Shown: one piece after another, positions 16,884 to 25,411 of the stretch | How the letters are laid out: each line of letters starts with the position of its first letter | Numbering within the stretch: position 1 is the stretch's first letter | Assembly (NCBI GenBank): GCA_964344935.1 | Contig: CAYFPL010000002.1 | Span: 310,001 to 374,000, forward strand | DNA: 64,000 nucleotides | DNA from: GCA-2731375 sp964344935 | Lineage (GTDB): Bacteria > Pseudomonadota > Alphaproteobacteria > GCA-2731375 | Direction: 5' to 3' | Notes under the pieces: generated by a model | Told to the model about the DNA's origin: nothing | Databases searched by the model: none | The model's input: the letters and a program-made list of their open reading frames with translations, nothing else | Made by a program: the position numbers and the translations under genes

Positions 16884-17645
16884 CTAGCCACGCTTGAAGA
16901 CAGCGCCCGCGAACCAGCCCGCAAACAGCGCAATGGCCAGGGCGGCCACGCCGTAAAGGGCGGAATGACTGTGTGCGAAGGCAAAGACACGGGCGCCAAT
17001 GCCGATTTTCGAGACCACGAGAGGCGTCGTTTGGGCGCTGATCACCTTGCTATCACGTAACAAGTAAACCGTTACGAAATAAGTGCCGGTCGGTACGTTG
17101 GAGGGAAAGAAAATATCGCTGCGGAACAAACGGTTACCCAAAAGGGCGATCTGTCCGTTGTTCTCGGGGTAAAGGCCAAGTTTCTGCTTGTTTCGGATCA
17201 AGGCGTCGCGGAATTCCGCCACATTGCCGGTCTCCCCCTCGGGTTTGATCATGCGGATATGTTCCAAGCCGATGCCGTGGCGCGCCAAGATGCGGTCCGA
17301 TGCGATTTCTTCGACGGGCCGCGTGCTGGCCAGGCGGTAGAACTCAGGAACGCCACCGAAACTCATCTGATGCCGGTTGACCCATATGCCGCCCAGGCGT
17401 TCCTTGCGCCGGACCACGACCTGATTGGCCGGTCCGCGCACGACAATGATGACGTCCGCCGCTTCACCTTCGATGGCTCCAAACAAAAGTAGTTTGGTCC
17501 CAGCGAAGCCCGTAGTCACCGCAATCAAATGGTCGGACAGGTCCGCCACCACGGCTTGCGCACCTGCCGTACGGGCCGCCATCAAGAGGGCGAGGGACAT
17601 TGCCATGGCACAGGCCAAGCGTCCTATCCGCCGCGCCCCCATCAT
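16884..17645 (-). CDS. TIGR02186 family membrane-anchored protein
   Basis: This 253-residue protein matches the alphaproteobacterial TIGR02186 (Alph_Pro_TM) family. It has an N-terminal signal peptide, a periplasmic domain of about 190 residues and one C-terminal transmembrane helix (ALYGVAALAIALFAGWFAGAV). The domain includes the typical VVRGP, MPxxFYR-like and FPSNVPTGTYFV segments. Its start codon overlaps the stop of the TauE/SafE gene by 4 bases (ATGA), the arrangement usually seen for this pair, so the two are co-translated. Its biochemical role is not known. Association with sulfur-compound export is by context. Confidence 0.8.
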   Translation of the reverse strand: MMGARRIGRLACAMAMSLALLMAARTAGAQAVVADLSDHLIAVTTGFAGTKLLLFGAIEGEAADVIIVVRGPANQVVVRRKERLGGIWVNRHQMSFGGVPEFYRLASTRPVEEIASDRILARHGIGLEHIRMIKPEGETGNVAEFRDALIRNKQKLGLYPENNGQIALLGNRLFRSDIFFPSNVPTGTYFVTVYLLRDSKVISAQTTPLVVSKIGIGARVFAFAHSHSALYGVAALAIALFAGWFAGAVFKRG

Positions 17646-18568
17646 CCGCCGTGCCCCATAACAGTTCCGATCGAGAACAAATCGTCCGGCCGTGCCAGCA
17701 ATTCATAGGCCAGGCGGGCACAGACGCCCAGGACGATAAGGGCAAGCATGCTGCGCAGCTGTTCGCCGGGCAGTTTCGAACCGGCGCGAGTGCCGAGCTG
17801 GGCGCCGATTACGCCGCCGGTCAAAAGCAGCAGGGCGAGAAAGATATCTACCGTCTGGTTCTGCCAGGCCTGCAGGAAGGTGACGTTGGCAGTGACGAAG
17901 ATGATCTGAAACAGAGAGGTGCCCACCACCACGGCGGTGGGCATGCCCAACAGATAGATCATCGCCGGCACCATGATGAAACCACCACCGACGCCCATGA
18001 TCGCCGCCAATATGCCGACCACAATACCGATACCCAGGGGCAGAATCGCGGAGATATAGAGTTTCGAGCGGCGGAACCGCATTTTGAAGGGTAACCCGTG
18101 CAGGAAATTGTGCTGGTGCAGCTTGCGCCGACGGCCGCCTGGTTTGCGCTGGCGGGAGATGGCCTTCAGGCTCTCCACCAGCATCAGGCTGCCAATGATG
18201 CCGAGAAAGACGACGTAAGATAGGCGGACCACCATGTCGATTTGGCCGAGGCCGCGCAGAAGGCCAAAGACCCATACACCCAATGTGGATCCGATAAAGC
18301 CGCCAACCAGCAGCACCACACCCATTTTGATGTCCACGTTGCCCCGCCGCCAATGGGCCAGGGCACCGGATACTGAAGAGGCAACGATCTGGTTCGCTTC
18401 CGTCGCCACGGCCACCGCCGGAGGGATGCCCGCAAAAATCAATAACGGCGTCATAAGAAAACCGCCACCAACGCCGAACAGGCCAGAGAGGAAGCCGACC
18501 CCTGCCCCCATGCCCAGAAACAGGAAAATGTTAACCGACAGTTCCGCGATAGGCAGATAAATTTGCAT
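17642..18568 (-). CDS. TauE/SafE family sulfite/sulfonate exporter
   Basis: This 308-residue permease of the TauE/SafE (DUF81) family has about eight membrane helices. The two duplicated Gly-rich family motifs are clear: SGLFGVGGGFLMTPLL near the N-terminus and AAIMGVGGGFIMVPAMIY in the second half. Members export sulfite, sulfoacetate or related anions. I chose the ATG at 18568, which places the first helix directly at the N-terminus; the frame is open to an alternative start at 18628. A basic loop separates the halves. The neighbours (TIGR02186 protein, ArsR repressor, CcdA, TusA) point to sulfur handling. Confidence 0.85.
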   Translation of the reverse strand: MQIYLPIAELSVNIFLFLGMGAGVGFLSGLFGVGGGFLMTPLLIFAGIPPAVAVATEANQIVASSVSGALAHWRRGNVDIKMGVVLLVGGFIGSTLGVWVFGLLRGLGQIDMVVRLSYVVFLGIIGSLMLVESLKAISRQRKPGGRRRKLHQHNFLHGLPFKMRFRRSKLYISAILPLGIGIVVGILAAIMGVGGGFIMVPAMIYLLGMPTAVVVGTSLFQIIFVTANVTFLQAWQNQTVDIFLALLLLTGGVIGAQLGTRAGSKLPGEQLRSMLALIVLGVCARLAYELLARPDDLFSIGTVMGHGG

Positions 18569-18878
18569 GCAACTGGCACATAGACGTGAGGCACATCGGA
18601 TAGACGGCACGACGATCAGGCGCGACACGGATCAACGGCACCGGATCAATACATACCGGAAAAAGTATTGGATACGCCTTTACCAAGGCTTACCCCTAAA
18701 GCTGTGACGGTGAATACAGCAACGGCACCGGTTATGGCAAACGAAACCTTCCGGTTTTCACCGGATTTGCATCAATTATTTTGATTGTCGCAATTGAAAC
18801 TATCGAACGATGTCGCCATTGGCACGCTATCACCCAAATGACGGCGATTTTCCAAGTTCGAGCAACGGTATCTGAAAT
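18569..18878. other. Intergenic region between arsR-type gene and TauE gene (310 bases)
   Basis: No gene is supported here. The region should contain the promoter of the TauE/TIGR02186 pair (- strand). The 11-base word AACGGCACCGG occurs twice (about 18633 and 18719), which may be chance. No strong hairpin or promoter pair was identified by eye. Confidence 0.5.
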
Positions 18879-19205
18879 TCACGAAGGCTGGTTGCAGGCT
18901 TCGTTCTGACCTTCGGCATCGAATAGATCATGCAAGATTTGCATGATCGCCCGCGCCTGATCTCCCTCTAAAGAATAATAAATATTCTGCGCGGACCGCC
19001 GCGGCGTCACCAATCCGTCATTGCGAAGTCGCGCCAAATGCTGGGACAGCGCCGATTGGCTGATGCCCAACAATTTCTCCAATTCCCCCACGCTAAGTTC
19101 GCCGTCCACAAGATGGCAAAGAATTTTGAAGCGCCGTTCGTTTGCCATGGCTTTCAAGAGGCGGCTGGCGTCACGCGCATGTACATGCAATCTGCCAAGC
19201 GTCAT
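18879..19205 (-). CDS. ArsR-family repressor, BigR/SqrR-like
   Basis: This 108-residue winged-helix protein has the ArsR helix-turn-helix core: LSVGELEKLLGISQSALSQHLARLR, then a beta-wing. C30 in ILCHLVDGELSV matches the first of the two redox cysteines of the persulfide sensors BigR/SqrR. In those proteins the second cysteine lies near the end of the last helix. Here that position is aspartate (LFDAEGQ), and a cysteine appears later at C104 in the tail. The gene sits between TauE and CcdA genes, as BigR-type regulators often do. Sulfide/persulfide sensing is therefore plausible but depends on whether C30 and C104 can pair. Confidence 0.8.
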   Translation of the reverse strand: MTLGRLHVHARDASRLLKAMANERRFKILCHLVDGELSVGELEKLLGISQSALSQHLARLRNDGLVTPRRSAQNIYYSLEGDQARAIMQILHDLFDAEGQNEACNQPS

Positions 19206-19332
19206 ATCATACTCCCCAAGATACTTGGGTGGCCCGCCACCACCCTTCCCGAGCGCAACTGGTCGGTGGTCACACCGCCATCAGCATTAGCCCGGATACT
19301 CTGAGGAACATTTGATAGGACATGCTTTCAAA

Positions 19333-19356
19333 TAATACAATAGGATTCTTGTATTA
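19333..19356. promoter_or_regulatory. 8+8 base inverted repeat, candidate operator
   Basis: TAATACAA (19333-19340) and TTGTATTA (19349-19356) form a perfect inverted repeat with an 8-base spacer, in an AT-rich gap between the arsR-type gene and ccdA. The geometry suits a dimeric winged-helix repressor. It could instead be the 3' hairpin of the ccdA transcript. Confidence 0.4.
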
Positions 19357-19379
19357 ATAACAGGATATCTTAATATACA

Positions 19380-20123
19380 TCATCCAATTTCACCTAAGAT
19401 TGGAAGAAATTCTATTAACCAAAACCCCAAAACCTCGAAAGAATTAAACAAAAACAACAATCCCGTTACAATCAAGAGCCCACCCGTTGCCAATTCTATT
19501 CGTCGCATATGCTTACGCATACGGCCGGCCCATCTTAGAAATGGCGCCGCGAGAAACGCAGCCAAAAGAAACGGTATGCCCAATCCGGCAGCATAAACGC
19601 TCAGCAGCGAGGTGCCATACCACAAGCTTTCGCCCCGTGCCGCGATGGATAGCACCGTGGCCAGGATGGGGCCGATGCAGGGTGTCCAGCCGAAAGCGAA
19701 GGCTAGACCGAGAACGTATGAGCCAATCAAACTGGCGGGGCGATTATCCAAATGAACCCGGACTTCCCGGTTCAGAACCGGCAAACGTAACAATCCTGTT
19801 ACATGAAGGCCAAAGATGATGATGATGACGCCGGCAATCTTCCCGAGTATCAATTTATGCTCCAGCAGAAGTCCACTGACAGCGGATGCCGAAGCGCCTA
19901 GAGCGACAAAAACACTCGAAAAGCCGAAAACGAAGAAGGCTGCGGCTATGATGACCCGCCGGGCGGCACCCTTTTCCACGGACCGCTCGCCCGATAATTG
20001 TTCCAGCGAGGTACCGCCAAGAAAACAGAGATAGGCGGGCACCAACGGCAGCACACAAGGGGAGACGAAGCTCAAGATGCCGCCCCCCAGGGCGCCTGCA
20101 TAACTGATATCAAGTCCGTTCAT
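19380..20123 (-). CDS. ccdA: CcdA-type thiol-disulfide transmembrane electron carrier
   Basis: This 247-residue membrane protein of the CcdA/DsbD-beta family moves reducing equivalents from cytoplasmic thioredoxin to periplasmic thiol proteins. The two redox cysteines are visible in SFVSPCVLPLVPAYL near the start and GWTPCIGPIL in the second half. Six helices are readable. Start: the ATG at 20123 begins the conserved N-terminus; an upstream ATG at 20186 adds an unconserved Arg-rich stretch. It is divergent from tusA, and upstream of the BigR-like gene on the same strand. In this context it could serve sulfur chemistry in the periplasm as well as cytochrome c maturation. Confidence 0.88.
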   Translation of the reverse strand: MNGLDISYAGALGGGILSFVSPCVLPLVPAYLCFLGGTSLEQLSGERSVEKGAARRVIIAAAFFVFGFSSVFVALGASASAVSGLLLEHKLILGKIAGVIIIIFGLHVTGLLRLPVLNREVRVHLDNRPASLIGSYVLGLAFAFGWTPCIGPILATVLSIAARGESLWYGTSLLSVYAAGLGIPFLLAAFLAAPFLRWAGRMRKHMRRIELATGGLLIVTGLLFLFNSFEVLGFWLIEFLPILGEIG

Positions 20124-20256
20124 TGCCTCACCGAATCTGTTCCGCAAAGGGACCGGAGCCGATCGCCCATTGAACAGCATCGCCAATACACACTATTGCA
20201 CAGCCTGTCCAATCACGGCGATATTACAGTTTCGCGGGGTGCGCTAGAGTGGCTAG

Positions 20257-20514
20257 ATGGAAGACGACGATCGTTCTGAAGTTAGTGAACTGGATGTGCG
20301 AGGGTTGATCTGCCCCTTGCCGGTTCTACGCGCGCGCAAGGCCCTTGGCGGGCTTATTCCGGGCGAATTGCTGCGGGTTTACTGTACAGATCCGGCCGCG
20401 GCGGCCGATTTCCCGGCCTTTTGCCAGGCAGCCGGCCATACACTGGTGGAGAGCACGCGGGATGACAGCGGAGAGGACCCGGAATTGTGTTTCCTTATCC
20501 GGCGTGGAGATTAA
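20257..20514 (+). CDS. TusA/YeeD-family sulfur carrier protein
   Basis: This small protein (85 residues) of the TusA family carries sulfur as a persulfide on a cysteine. The signature LDVRGLICPLPVLRARKAL is present with C19 in the CPxP motif. The remaining fold (LRVYCTDPAAAADFPAFC) is standard. It is divergent from ccdA over 133 bases, so the two may share a regulatory region. With the BigR-like repressor and TauE exporter nearby, a role in persulfide relay rather than only tRNA thiolation is likely. That is inference. Confidence 0.85.
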   Translation: MEDDDRSEVSELDVRGLICPLPVLRARKALGGLIPGELLRVYCTDPAAAADFPAFCQAAGHTLVESTRDDSGEDPELCFLIRRGD

Positions 20515-20721
20515 GTCATTTGACGACGCGTGAAAAACGCCGCGACGTCGAACATCTCATAACAGGATCGCGAACCTACCATTGAGTGTTTGAGAGCGAA
20601 ACAAGCCGTACCCCTTTTTCTTTCGCGCAGGTACGTTTCGAAACAGGTCTTGCACGCCTATAGGGCGATCGGCTAGGCAAGGTGCATTGTTTATGTTCAG
20701 CAAGCAATTGGGAACCCGCTC

Positions 20722-21144
20722 ATGCGCCCCGCCTTTGTCTTTCTTGCAGTTCTGTTTTCAGCCGTCTTGGGGTTGGTGGCCGCACCCGCCAATGCGGCCA
20801 GTCTGAATTTGGAGTTGAACAAAGTCGAGGACGGACCGCAGGCTTGTATCGCCACCGTTCTAATCGGCAACAACCTGGGCCGCACCCTGGACCGCTTTGG
20901 TTTGGACCTGGTGTTGTTCAATGGCAAAGGCGTCATATTTGACCGCATCATCATCGATCTCGCCCCCCTACCCCGGGACCGGACGACGGTGGCCAGCTTC
21001 CCCTTGCACACCGGCAAGTGCGCCGGTCTTTCGCGCATCCTGATCAAGGACGTGAAAGAGTGCCGCGACACCAACAAAAACGGCTTGGATTGCCTGTCTT
21101 CCATGGTTTTGACCACGCGTACGGGCATCAGCTTCGGCAAATAG
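20722..21144 (+). CDS. Exported protein of unknown function
   Basis: This 140-residue protein has a clear signal peptide (hydrophobic run FVFLAVLFSAVLGLVAAPANA, cleavage probable after ANA). The mature part is about 117 residues, beta-rich by appearance, with four cysteines (in QACIATV, GKCAGLS, KECRD, LDCLSS) that could form two disulfides. I do not recognise the family. ATG 20722 is the only plausible start. A YihY/BrkB membrane protein gene follows after 23 bases, so both may be on one transcript. Confidence 0.7.
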   Translation: MRPAFVFLAVLFSAVLGLVAAPANAASLNLELNKVEDGPQACIATVLIGNNLGRTLDRFGLDLVLFNGKGVIFDRIIIDLAPLPRDRTTVASFPLHTGKCAGLSRILIKDVKECRDTNKNGLDCLSSMVLTTRTGISFGK

Positions 21145-21167
21145 CGCCCATCGGCTAGACTGGCCAA

Positions 21168-22526
21168 ATGAGCGTACAAGGGAAAAATCAACTCTCCCGC
21201 TTTGGCGAAGAACTGGATCGCTTCATCTGGCAGTCGGACCTGTCTGGATTGCCCATCTGGCGATCCATGCCCATCCTGGCCCTGCGCACAGCCGCCGCCA
21301 TCGGACGCGATCTGGCAAAAGGCCAGTTGACCCTTTGGGCCATGAGCCTTGTCTACACGACGCTGTTGTCGCTGGTACCGTTATTGGCGATCAGTTTTTC
21401 CATCCTCAAGGGCTTTGGCGTTCATAACCAGATCGAGCCTATGCTGCTGGGTTTGCTCGAGCCCCTGGGTGAAAAAGGCGCCGAGATCACAGCGCGAATC
21501 ATCGAGTTTGTGGACAATGTGAAGGTTGGCGTTCTCGGTTCTCTCGGGTTTGCGATGCTTTTCTATACCGTCGTGTCCCTGATGCAGAAGATCGAGCGTG
21601 CCTTCAATACCGTGTGGCACATCGAGCGGGAGCGTACACTGGGCCAGCGCTTCCGCGATTATCTTTCGGTCCTGGTCATCGGACCCGCCCTGGTCTTTGC
21701 CGCCGTCGGCATTGGCGCCTCTATCGCCTCGCACTCAATGGTCGGCGCCCTGGCGGAAATCGAACCCTTGGGCACTATCATACGGCTGGCGGGCAAACTG
21801 ATCCCGTTCCTGATGGTCGCCGGCGCCTTCAGTTTCATGTACGCCTTCATTCCAAACACCAAAGTGCGCGCGAAGGCGGCCATTAGCGGTGGCCTTGTCG
21901 CCTCGCTGATGTGGAACGTCCTCGGCTGGCTGTTTGCGTCCTTCGTCGTGGGCTCGGCCAAATACACAGCGATTTATTCCACTTTCGCCACCCTGTTCTT
22001 TTTCATGATTTGGCTTTACGTGGGTTGGCTGATCCTTCTGATCGGCGCCAATATCGGCTTCTACGTCCAACACCCCGCCTATCTGCGGGGCAAAGGGGGC
22101 AGCCAGCGGCTCAGCCATCGTTCCCGCGAGAAGTTGGCCCTGGTCCTGACGACGTTGATCGCTCAGCATCATTACAGCCAGGCACCACCCTGGTCGGCGG
22201 AGGAACTTTCCCAGCATTTACGCCTTCGAAACGATCCGGTCGGGGACGTGCTTTCCATGCTGGAACGGGCAGGGTTAATCAAGGCGACCGCAGACCGCCC
22301 GGCCACCTATCTACCAGCTCGGCCGTTCGAAGTGGTAACGGTGGGAGACGTCTTCGCTGCCGCTCGTCACGGCAGCTTTGACGGCGATTTATCCTATGAC
22401 CGCATCCCCGGCCCCAGTGGCATTGACGACGTGGTGGATAAGTTCGAGACGGCAGCGGAAGCGGCCCTACAGGGCCAGACGGTCAAGGATCTGGCCCTCG
22501 CTTGCGACGGGAAGAGCAGCTCATGA
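21168..22526 (+). CDS. YihY/BrkB family inner-membrane protein
   Basis: This 452-residue protein belongs to the YihY (once called RNase BN) family. Around residues 40-300 lie about six hydrophobic helices with family blocks SLVYTTLLSLVPLLA, SLMQKIERAFNTVW and YSTFATLFFFMIWLYVGWLI. The C-terminal about 120 residues look like a winged-helix domain (APPWSAEELSQHL, then LERAGLIKAT), seen in longer members. Substrate and function of the family are unsettled. The stop overlaps the next start (ATGA), so it is coupled to the VOC gene. Confidence 0.85.
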   Translation: MSVQGKNQLSRFGEELDRFIWQSDLSGLPIWRSMPILALRTAAAIGRDLAKGQLTLWAMSLVYTTLLSLVPLLAISFSILKGFGVHNQIEPMLLGLLEPLGEKGAEITARIIEFVDNVKVGVLGSLGFAMLFYTVVSLMQKIERAFNTVWHIERERTLGQRFRDYLSVLVIGPALVFAAVGIGASIASHSMVGALAEIEPLGTIIRLAGKLIPFLMVAGAFSFMYAFIPNTKVRAKAAISGGLVASLMWNVLGWLFASFVVGSAKYTAIYSTFATLFFFMIWLYVGWLILLIGANIGFYVQHPAYLRGKGGSQRLSHRSREKLALVLTTLIAQHHYSQAPPWSAEELSQHLRLRNDPVGDVLSMLERAGLIKATADRPATYLPARPFEVVTVGDVFAAARHGSFDGDLSYDRIPGPSGIDDVVDKFETAAEAALQGQTVKDLALACDGKSSS

Positions 22527-22909
22527 GCGGGCCTTTCGATCAACAAGTGACATTTCTCTACGCCACTGATCTGGCCCGCAGTGCCGAATTCTATGGCGAA
22601 ACCCTGGGCCTGCCCCTGGTCCTGGATCAAGGTGCCTGTCGTATTTTTCAGGTCAGCAAGGACGGCTTTCTGGGCGTCTGCCAGTGCGCCGATGGCTCGT
22701 CGGTGAAGCCGGAAGGGATCATTGTCACCCTGGTCACCGACGACGTTGACGGCCACTATCAGCGACTGCAGGACCGCGGCGTCGTCACCGACGGGGTGCC
22801 GAAGACGAACGAGAAATTCAACATTTACCATTTCTTCCTTTCCGACCCGGACGGCTACAAAGTGGAAGTTCAGCGCTTTCTTGATCCCGCCTGGCCGCGC
22901 ACGCAATAG
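22523..22909 (+). CDS. VOC superfamily (glyoxalase-like) protein
   Basis: This 128-residue protein has two beta-alpha-beta-beta-beta modules of the vicinal oxygen chelate fold. DLARSAEFYGETLGLPLVLDQG opens the first and NIYHFFLSDPDGYKVEVQRF closes the second, with the conserved acidic ligand in KVEVQRF. VOC members include glyoxalases, dioxygenases and resistance proteins, and the substrate here cannot be told. ATG 22523 overlaps the upstream stop. The FAD-dependent oxidoreductase gene starts 2 bases downstream, so the three form an operon. Confidence 0.85.
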   Translation: MSGPFDQQVTFLYATDLARSAEFYGETLGLPLVLDQGACRIFQVSKDGFLGVCQCADGSSVKPEGIIVTLVTDDVDGHYQRLQDRGVVTDGVPKTNEKFNIYHFFLSDPDGYKVEVQRFLDPAWPRTQ

Positions 22910-22911
22910 GC

Positions 22912-24225
22912 ATGGTGGGTGGATTGGGCGAAAGGGCCGTCGTCGCCGGCGCCGGCATCGGCGGGCTGATAGCCACAGGCGTACTCAGCAAGTTTTTTTC
23001 CGAAGTTGTCCTGATCGAAAAAGACGCCTTGCCCAAAACAGCGGAACTGCGCAAAGGCGTGCCCCAGGACAGCCAGATACACATCATGCTCAAAGGCGGC
23101 GAAGACGCTTTCGAGTCGGTTTTTCCTGGATTTTGTAAGCAACTCGCAGATGCCGGCGCCACGCCGCTGGAATTTGGCAAGGATATCTATCTCTATGAGG
23201 GCGGCCGGGCGCACGCTGCTTCAGGCACTGGCATTATCGTTCATTCCCAGACGCGGCCGGTCTTCGAATGGGTCGCCCGCCGGATGCTCTCCGAAATTCC
23301 CAATGTGCTTGTACGTGATCAGACGCGAATACTTGAAATCTCCTTGACGCCGGACGGTGCGGTCGATGGGTTGATCATCTCTGATGATGATGGCCGGAAG
23401 GATACATTGCAGGCGGACCTGTTGGTGGACGCCATGGGGCGAAGCGGCTTCACGGCCCGTTGGCTGGCCAAGACTACAGGCGTCCAGGTTCCGGCAAGCC
23501 GTATAGGGATCGACTTGGTCTATGCCTCCGCGCTATTGCGACGGACGGCACCCTGGCGCGGCCGCAACTATGGCTGGGCGATCCGGCCGACGGCGCCGGC
23601 GAACACCAAGTCCGGTGTCCTGATCCCGGTGGAGGGCGAACGCTGGATCATGACCCTGTCGGGACGCTTTGGCGATGTGCCGCCCGACGACCCGGCGGGT
23701 TTCATGGCCTATGCCGGCGCCCTGGAGGACAAGAGCGTTTACGAACAGGCCAAGGATGCCGAATTTGAGACCGCCATTTCCATCTATCGCATTCCGGAAA
23801 TGATCTGGCGCCACTATGACAAGATTGTGGATTTCCCCGACCGGCTGATCCCCCTGGGAGATACGGTCGCCGGCTTCAACCCCCTGGCGGCCCAGGGCAT
23901 GTCCATGGCGGCCCTGCACGCCCTGGCCCTGCGCGATAGCCTGCAGACCGGGCTGGCGGGCGCTACAGAGGCCTATATGGCCAAGGCCATGGCCATTGCC
24001 GGCGATGCCTGGTCGTTGGGCGAATTGATCGACCTGGCTTACCCCCAGGCCCGCGCCGAACGGCCGGAGAATCTACAACAGCGGTTCGAAAACCGCGCCG
24101 CCGTCCTGAAACTGGCAGCGACGGACGGCGAGGTGCGCCGTCTGGTTTTTGAAGTGCAGAATATGCTGCGCCCAGCTTCAGACTTGCAGGACACCGCTCT
24201 CCTGGCGCGCGCTTTCGCGATCTAA
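22912..24225 (+). CDS. FAD-dependent oxidoreductase (flavin monooxygenase/reductase-like)
   Basis: This 437-residue protein has a Rossmann FAD motif at the N-terminus (VVAGAGIGGLIATG) and an acidic residue ending beta-2 (VLIEKD). A second FAD-contacting block, DRLIPLGDTVAGFNPLAAQGMSMA, lies near residue 310-330. VDAMGRSG matches the aromatic hydroxylase/geranylgeranyl-reductase group. The substrate is unknown. Its last 48 bases overlap the 3' end of the convergent LLM gene. It is the third gene of the YihY-VOC-FAD operon. Confidence 0.78.
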   Translation: MVGGLGERAVVAGAGIGGLIATGVLSKFFSEVVLIEKDALPKTAELRKGVPQDSQIHIMLKGGEDAFESVFPGFCKQLADAGATPLEFGKDIYLYEGGRAHAASGTGIIVHSQTRPVFEWVARRMLSEIPNVLVRDQTRILEISLTPDGAVDGLIISDDDGRKDTLQADLLVDAMGRSGFTARWLAKTTGVQVPASRIGIDLVYASALLRRTAPWRGRNYGWAIRPTAPANTKSGVLIPVEGERWIMTLSGRFGDVPPDDPAGFMAYAGALEDKSVYEQAKDAEFETAISIYRIPEMIWRHYDKIVDFPDRLIPLGDTVAGFNPLAAQGMSMAALHALALRDSLQTGLAGATEAYMAKAMAIAGDAWSLGELIDLAYPQARAERPENLQQRFENRAAVLKLAATDGEVRRLVFEVQNMLRPASDLQDTALLARAFAI

Positions 24226-25281
24226 GGCGGCGACGCCGGCGCGGATGCGGGGGATCAGTTCCCGGCCATAGTCCGTTACATCGTTATGGGGATCGAAACC
24301 GCGCAGCAGGAAACCGCCGACCCCGATCTTGTAGTATTCCAGGCAGGCGCTGGCCACCTGTTCCGCCGTCCCCACCAGACAGGTGGTATTGCCCCTGGCG
24401 CCATAGGCCGCGGCCAGGGGCATCCAAAGGCGCTCGTCATAGACGTCCGCCTTTTCCGCCAGGGCCATGATACGTTCGCCGGAATGATCCCGCGCCATTT
24501 GCCCGCCCGTCGCCGCCATTTCGGCCTTGACCATTTCCAGAATATGATTGGCCTTGTCCCAGGCTGCACTTTCCGTCTCGGCGATGATCGGCCGGACAGA
24601 CATGTTGAAACGGGGCACCCGGCCGTATTCGGCGGCCCGGGCCCGGAAATCGTCCATACGTTCTGCCATGACGTCACGTGGCTCGGCGAACATGGCGAAG
24701 ACATCGCAATGTTGCGCGCCCATGACTAGGGCACCCTCGGATGAGCCGCCGAAATAGACCGGCGGATGCGGCTGCTGCAGGGGCATGATGTCGGACCGTG
24801 CGCCTTTGACCCAATAGAACTCCCCTTCATAGTCAAACGGCCCCGGCCCGGCCCAGGCATGATGCATGACGTCGAGATATTCCGCCGCGCGGCGATAACG
24901 ATCCGGCTTTTCCATGGGATCGCCGTCCATCATGTTCTCTCGATCGGAAACACCGGCGATGATATGGATCGCCAGGCGCCCGCCCCAAAGCTGATCGAAT
25001 GTGGCGAACTTGCGCGCCATCAGGGTTGGCGCAACGAAGCCGGGACGGTGGGCGATCAGATAGCCAAGCCGTTCCGTATGGGCGGCGGCATAGCCGGCCA
25101 CGGCCACGCCCTCGGCAGATTGCGAGGTATAGCCCACAAGCACCAGATCGTAGTCAGCCTGCTCATGGGCCTGGGCAAAGCTTTTCAGGTATTCGGTGGA
25201 AATGCCGCCCGTGATGATATGCACCGTGGCATCGCTGCTAGGGGGCGTCACCCCGATCATACCGATGATGTTGACGGGCAT
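24178..25281 (-). CDS. LLM-class flavin monooxygenase, alkanesulfonate monooxygenase-like
   Basis: This 367-residue TIM-barrel luciferase-like protein is close in style to SsuD. Blocks visible are LGYLIAHRPGFVAPTLMARKFATFDQLWGGR, an IIAGVSDRE segment like the SsuD VTGGD region, and PPVYFGGSSEGA. Such enzymes use FMNH2 and oxygen to cleave C-S bonds or oxidise similar compounds. Start: ATG 25281 begins the family N-terminus; 25317 adds a basic stretch only. No flavin reductase or ABC transporter is adjacent. The end converges on, and overlaps, the FAD gene. Confidence 0.84.
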   Translation of the reverse strand: MPVNIIGMIGVTPPSSDATVHIITGGISTEYLKSFAQAHEQADYDLVLVGYTSQSAEGVAVAGYAAAHTERLGYLIAHRPGFVAPTLMARKFATFDQLWGGRLAIHIIAGVSDRENMMDGDPMEKPDRYRRAAEYLDVMHHAWAGPGPFDYEGEFYWVKGARSDIMPLQQPHPPVYFGGSSEGALVMGAQHCDVFAMFAEPRDVMAERMDDFRARAAEYGRVPRFNMSVRPIIAETESAAWDKANHILEMVKAEMAATGGQMARDHSGERIMALAEKADVYDERLWMPLAAAYGARGNTTCLVGTAEQVASACLEYYKIGVGGFLLRGFDPHNDVTDYGRELIPRIRAGVAALDRESARQESGVLQV

Positions 25282-25411
25282 GGTTGTTTTCCCTCTTCGC
25301 CGAACCCTGCCCTTCAATCCTAAGGACGAAACGGGCCGAGGTCACTATGCCGCGTTTCCATTTTCGGACACTCTCATTAGGATTGAGCCGTGGACACGGG
25401 AGGACAAAGGG

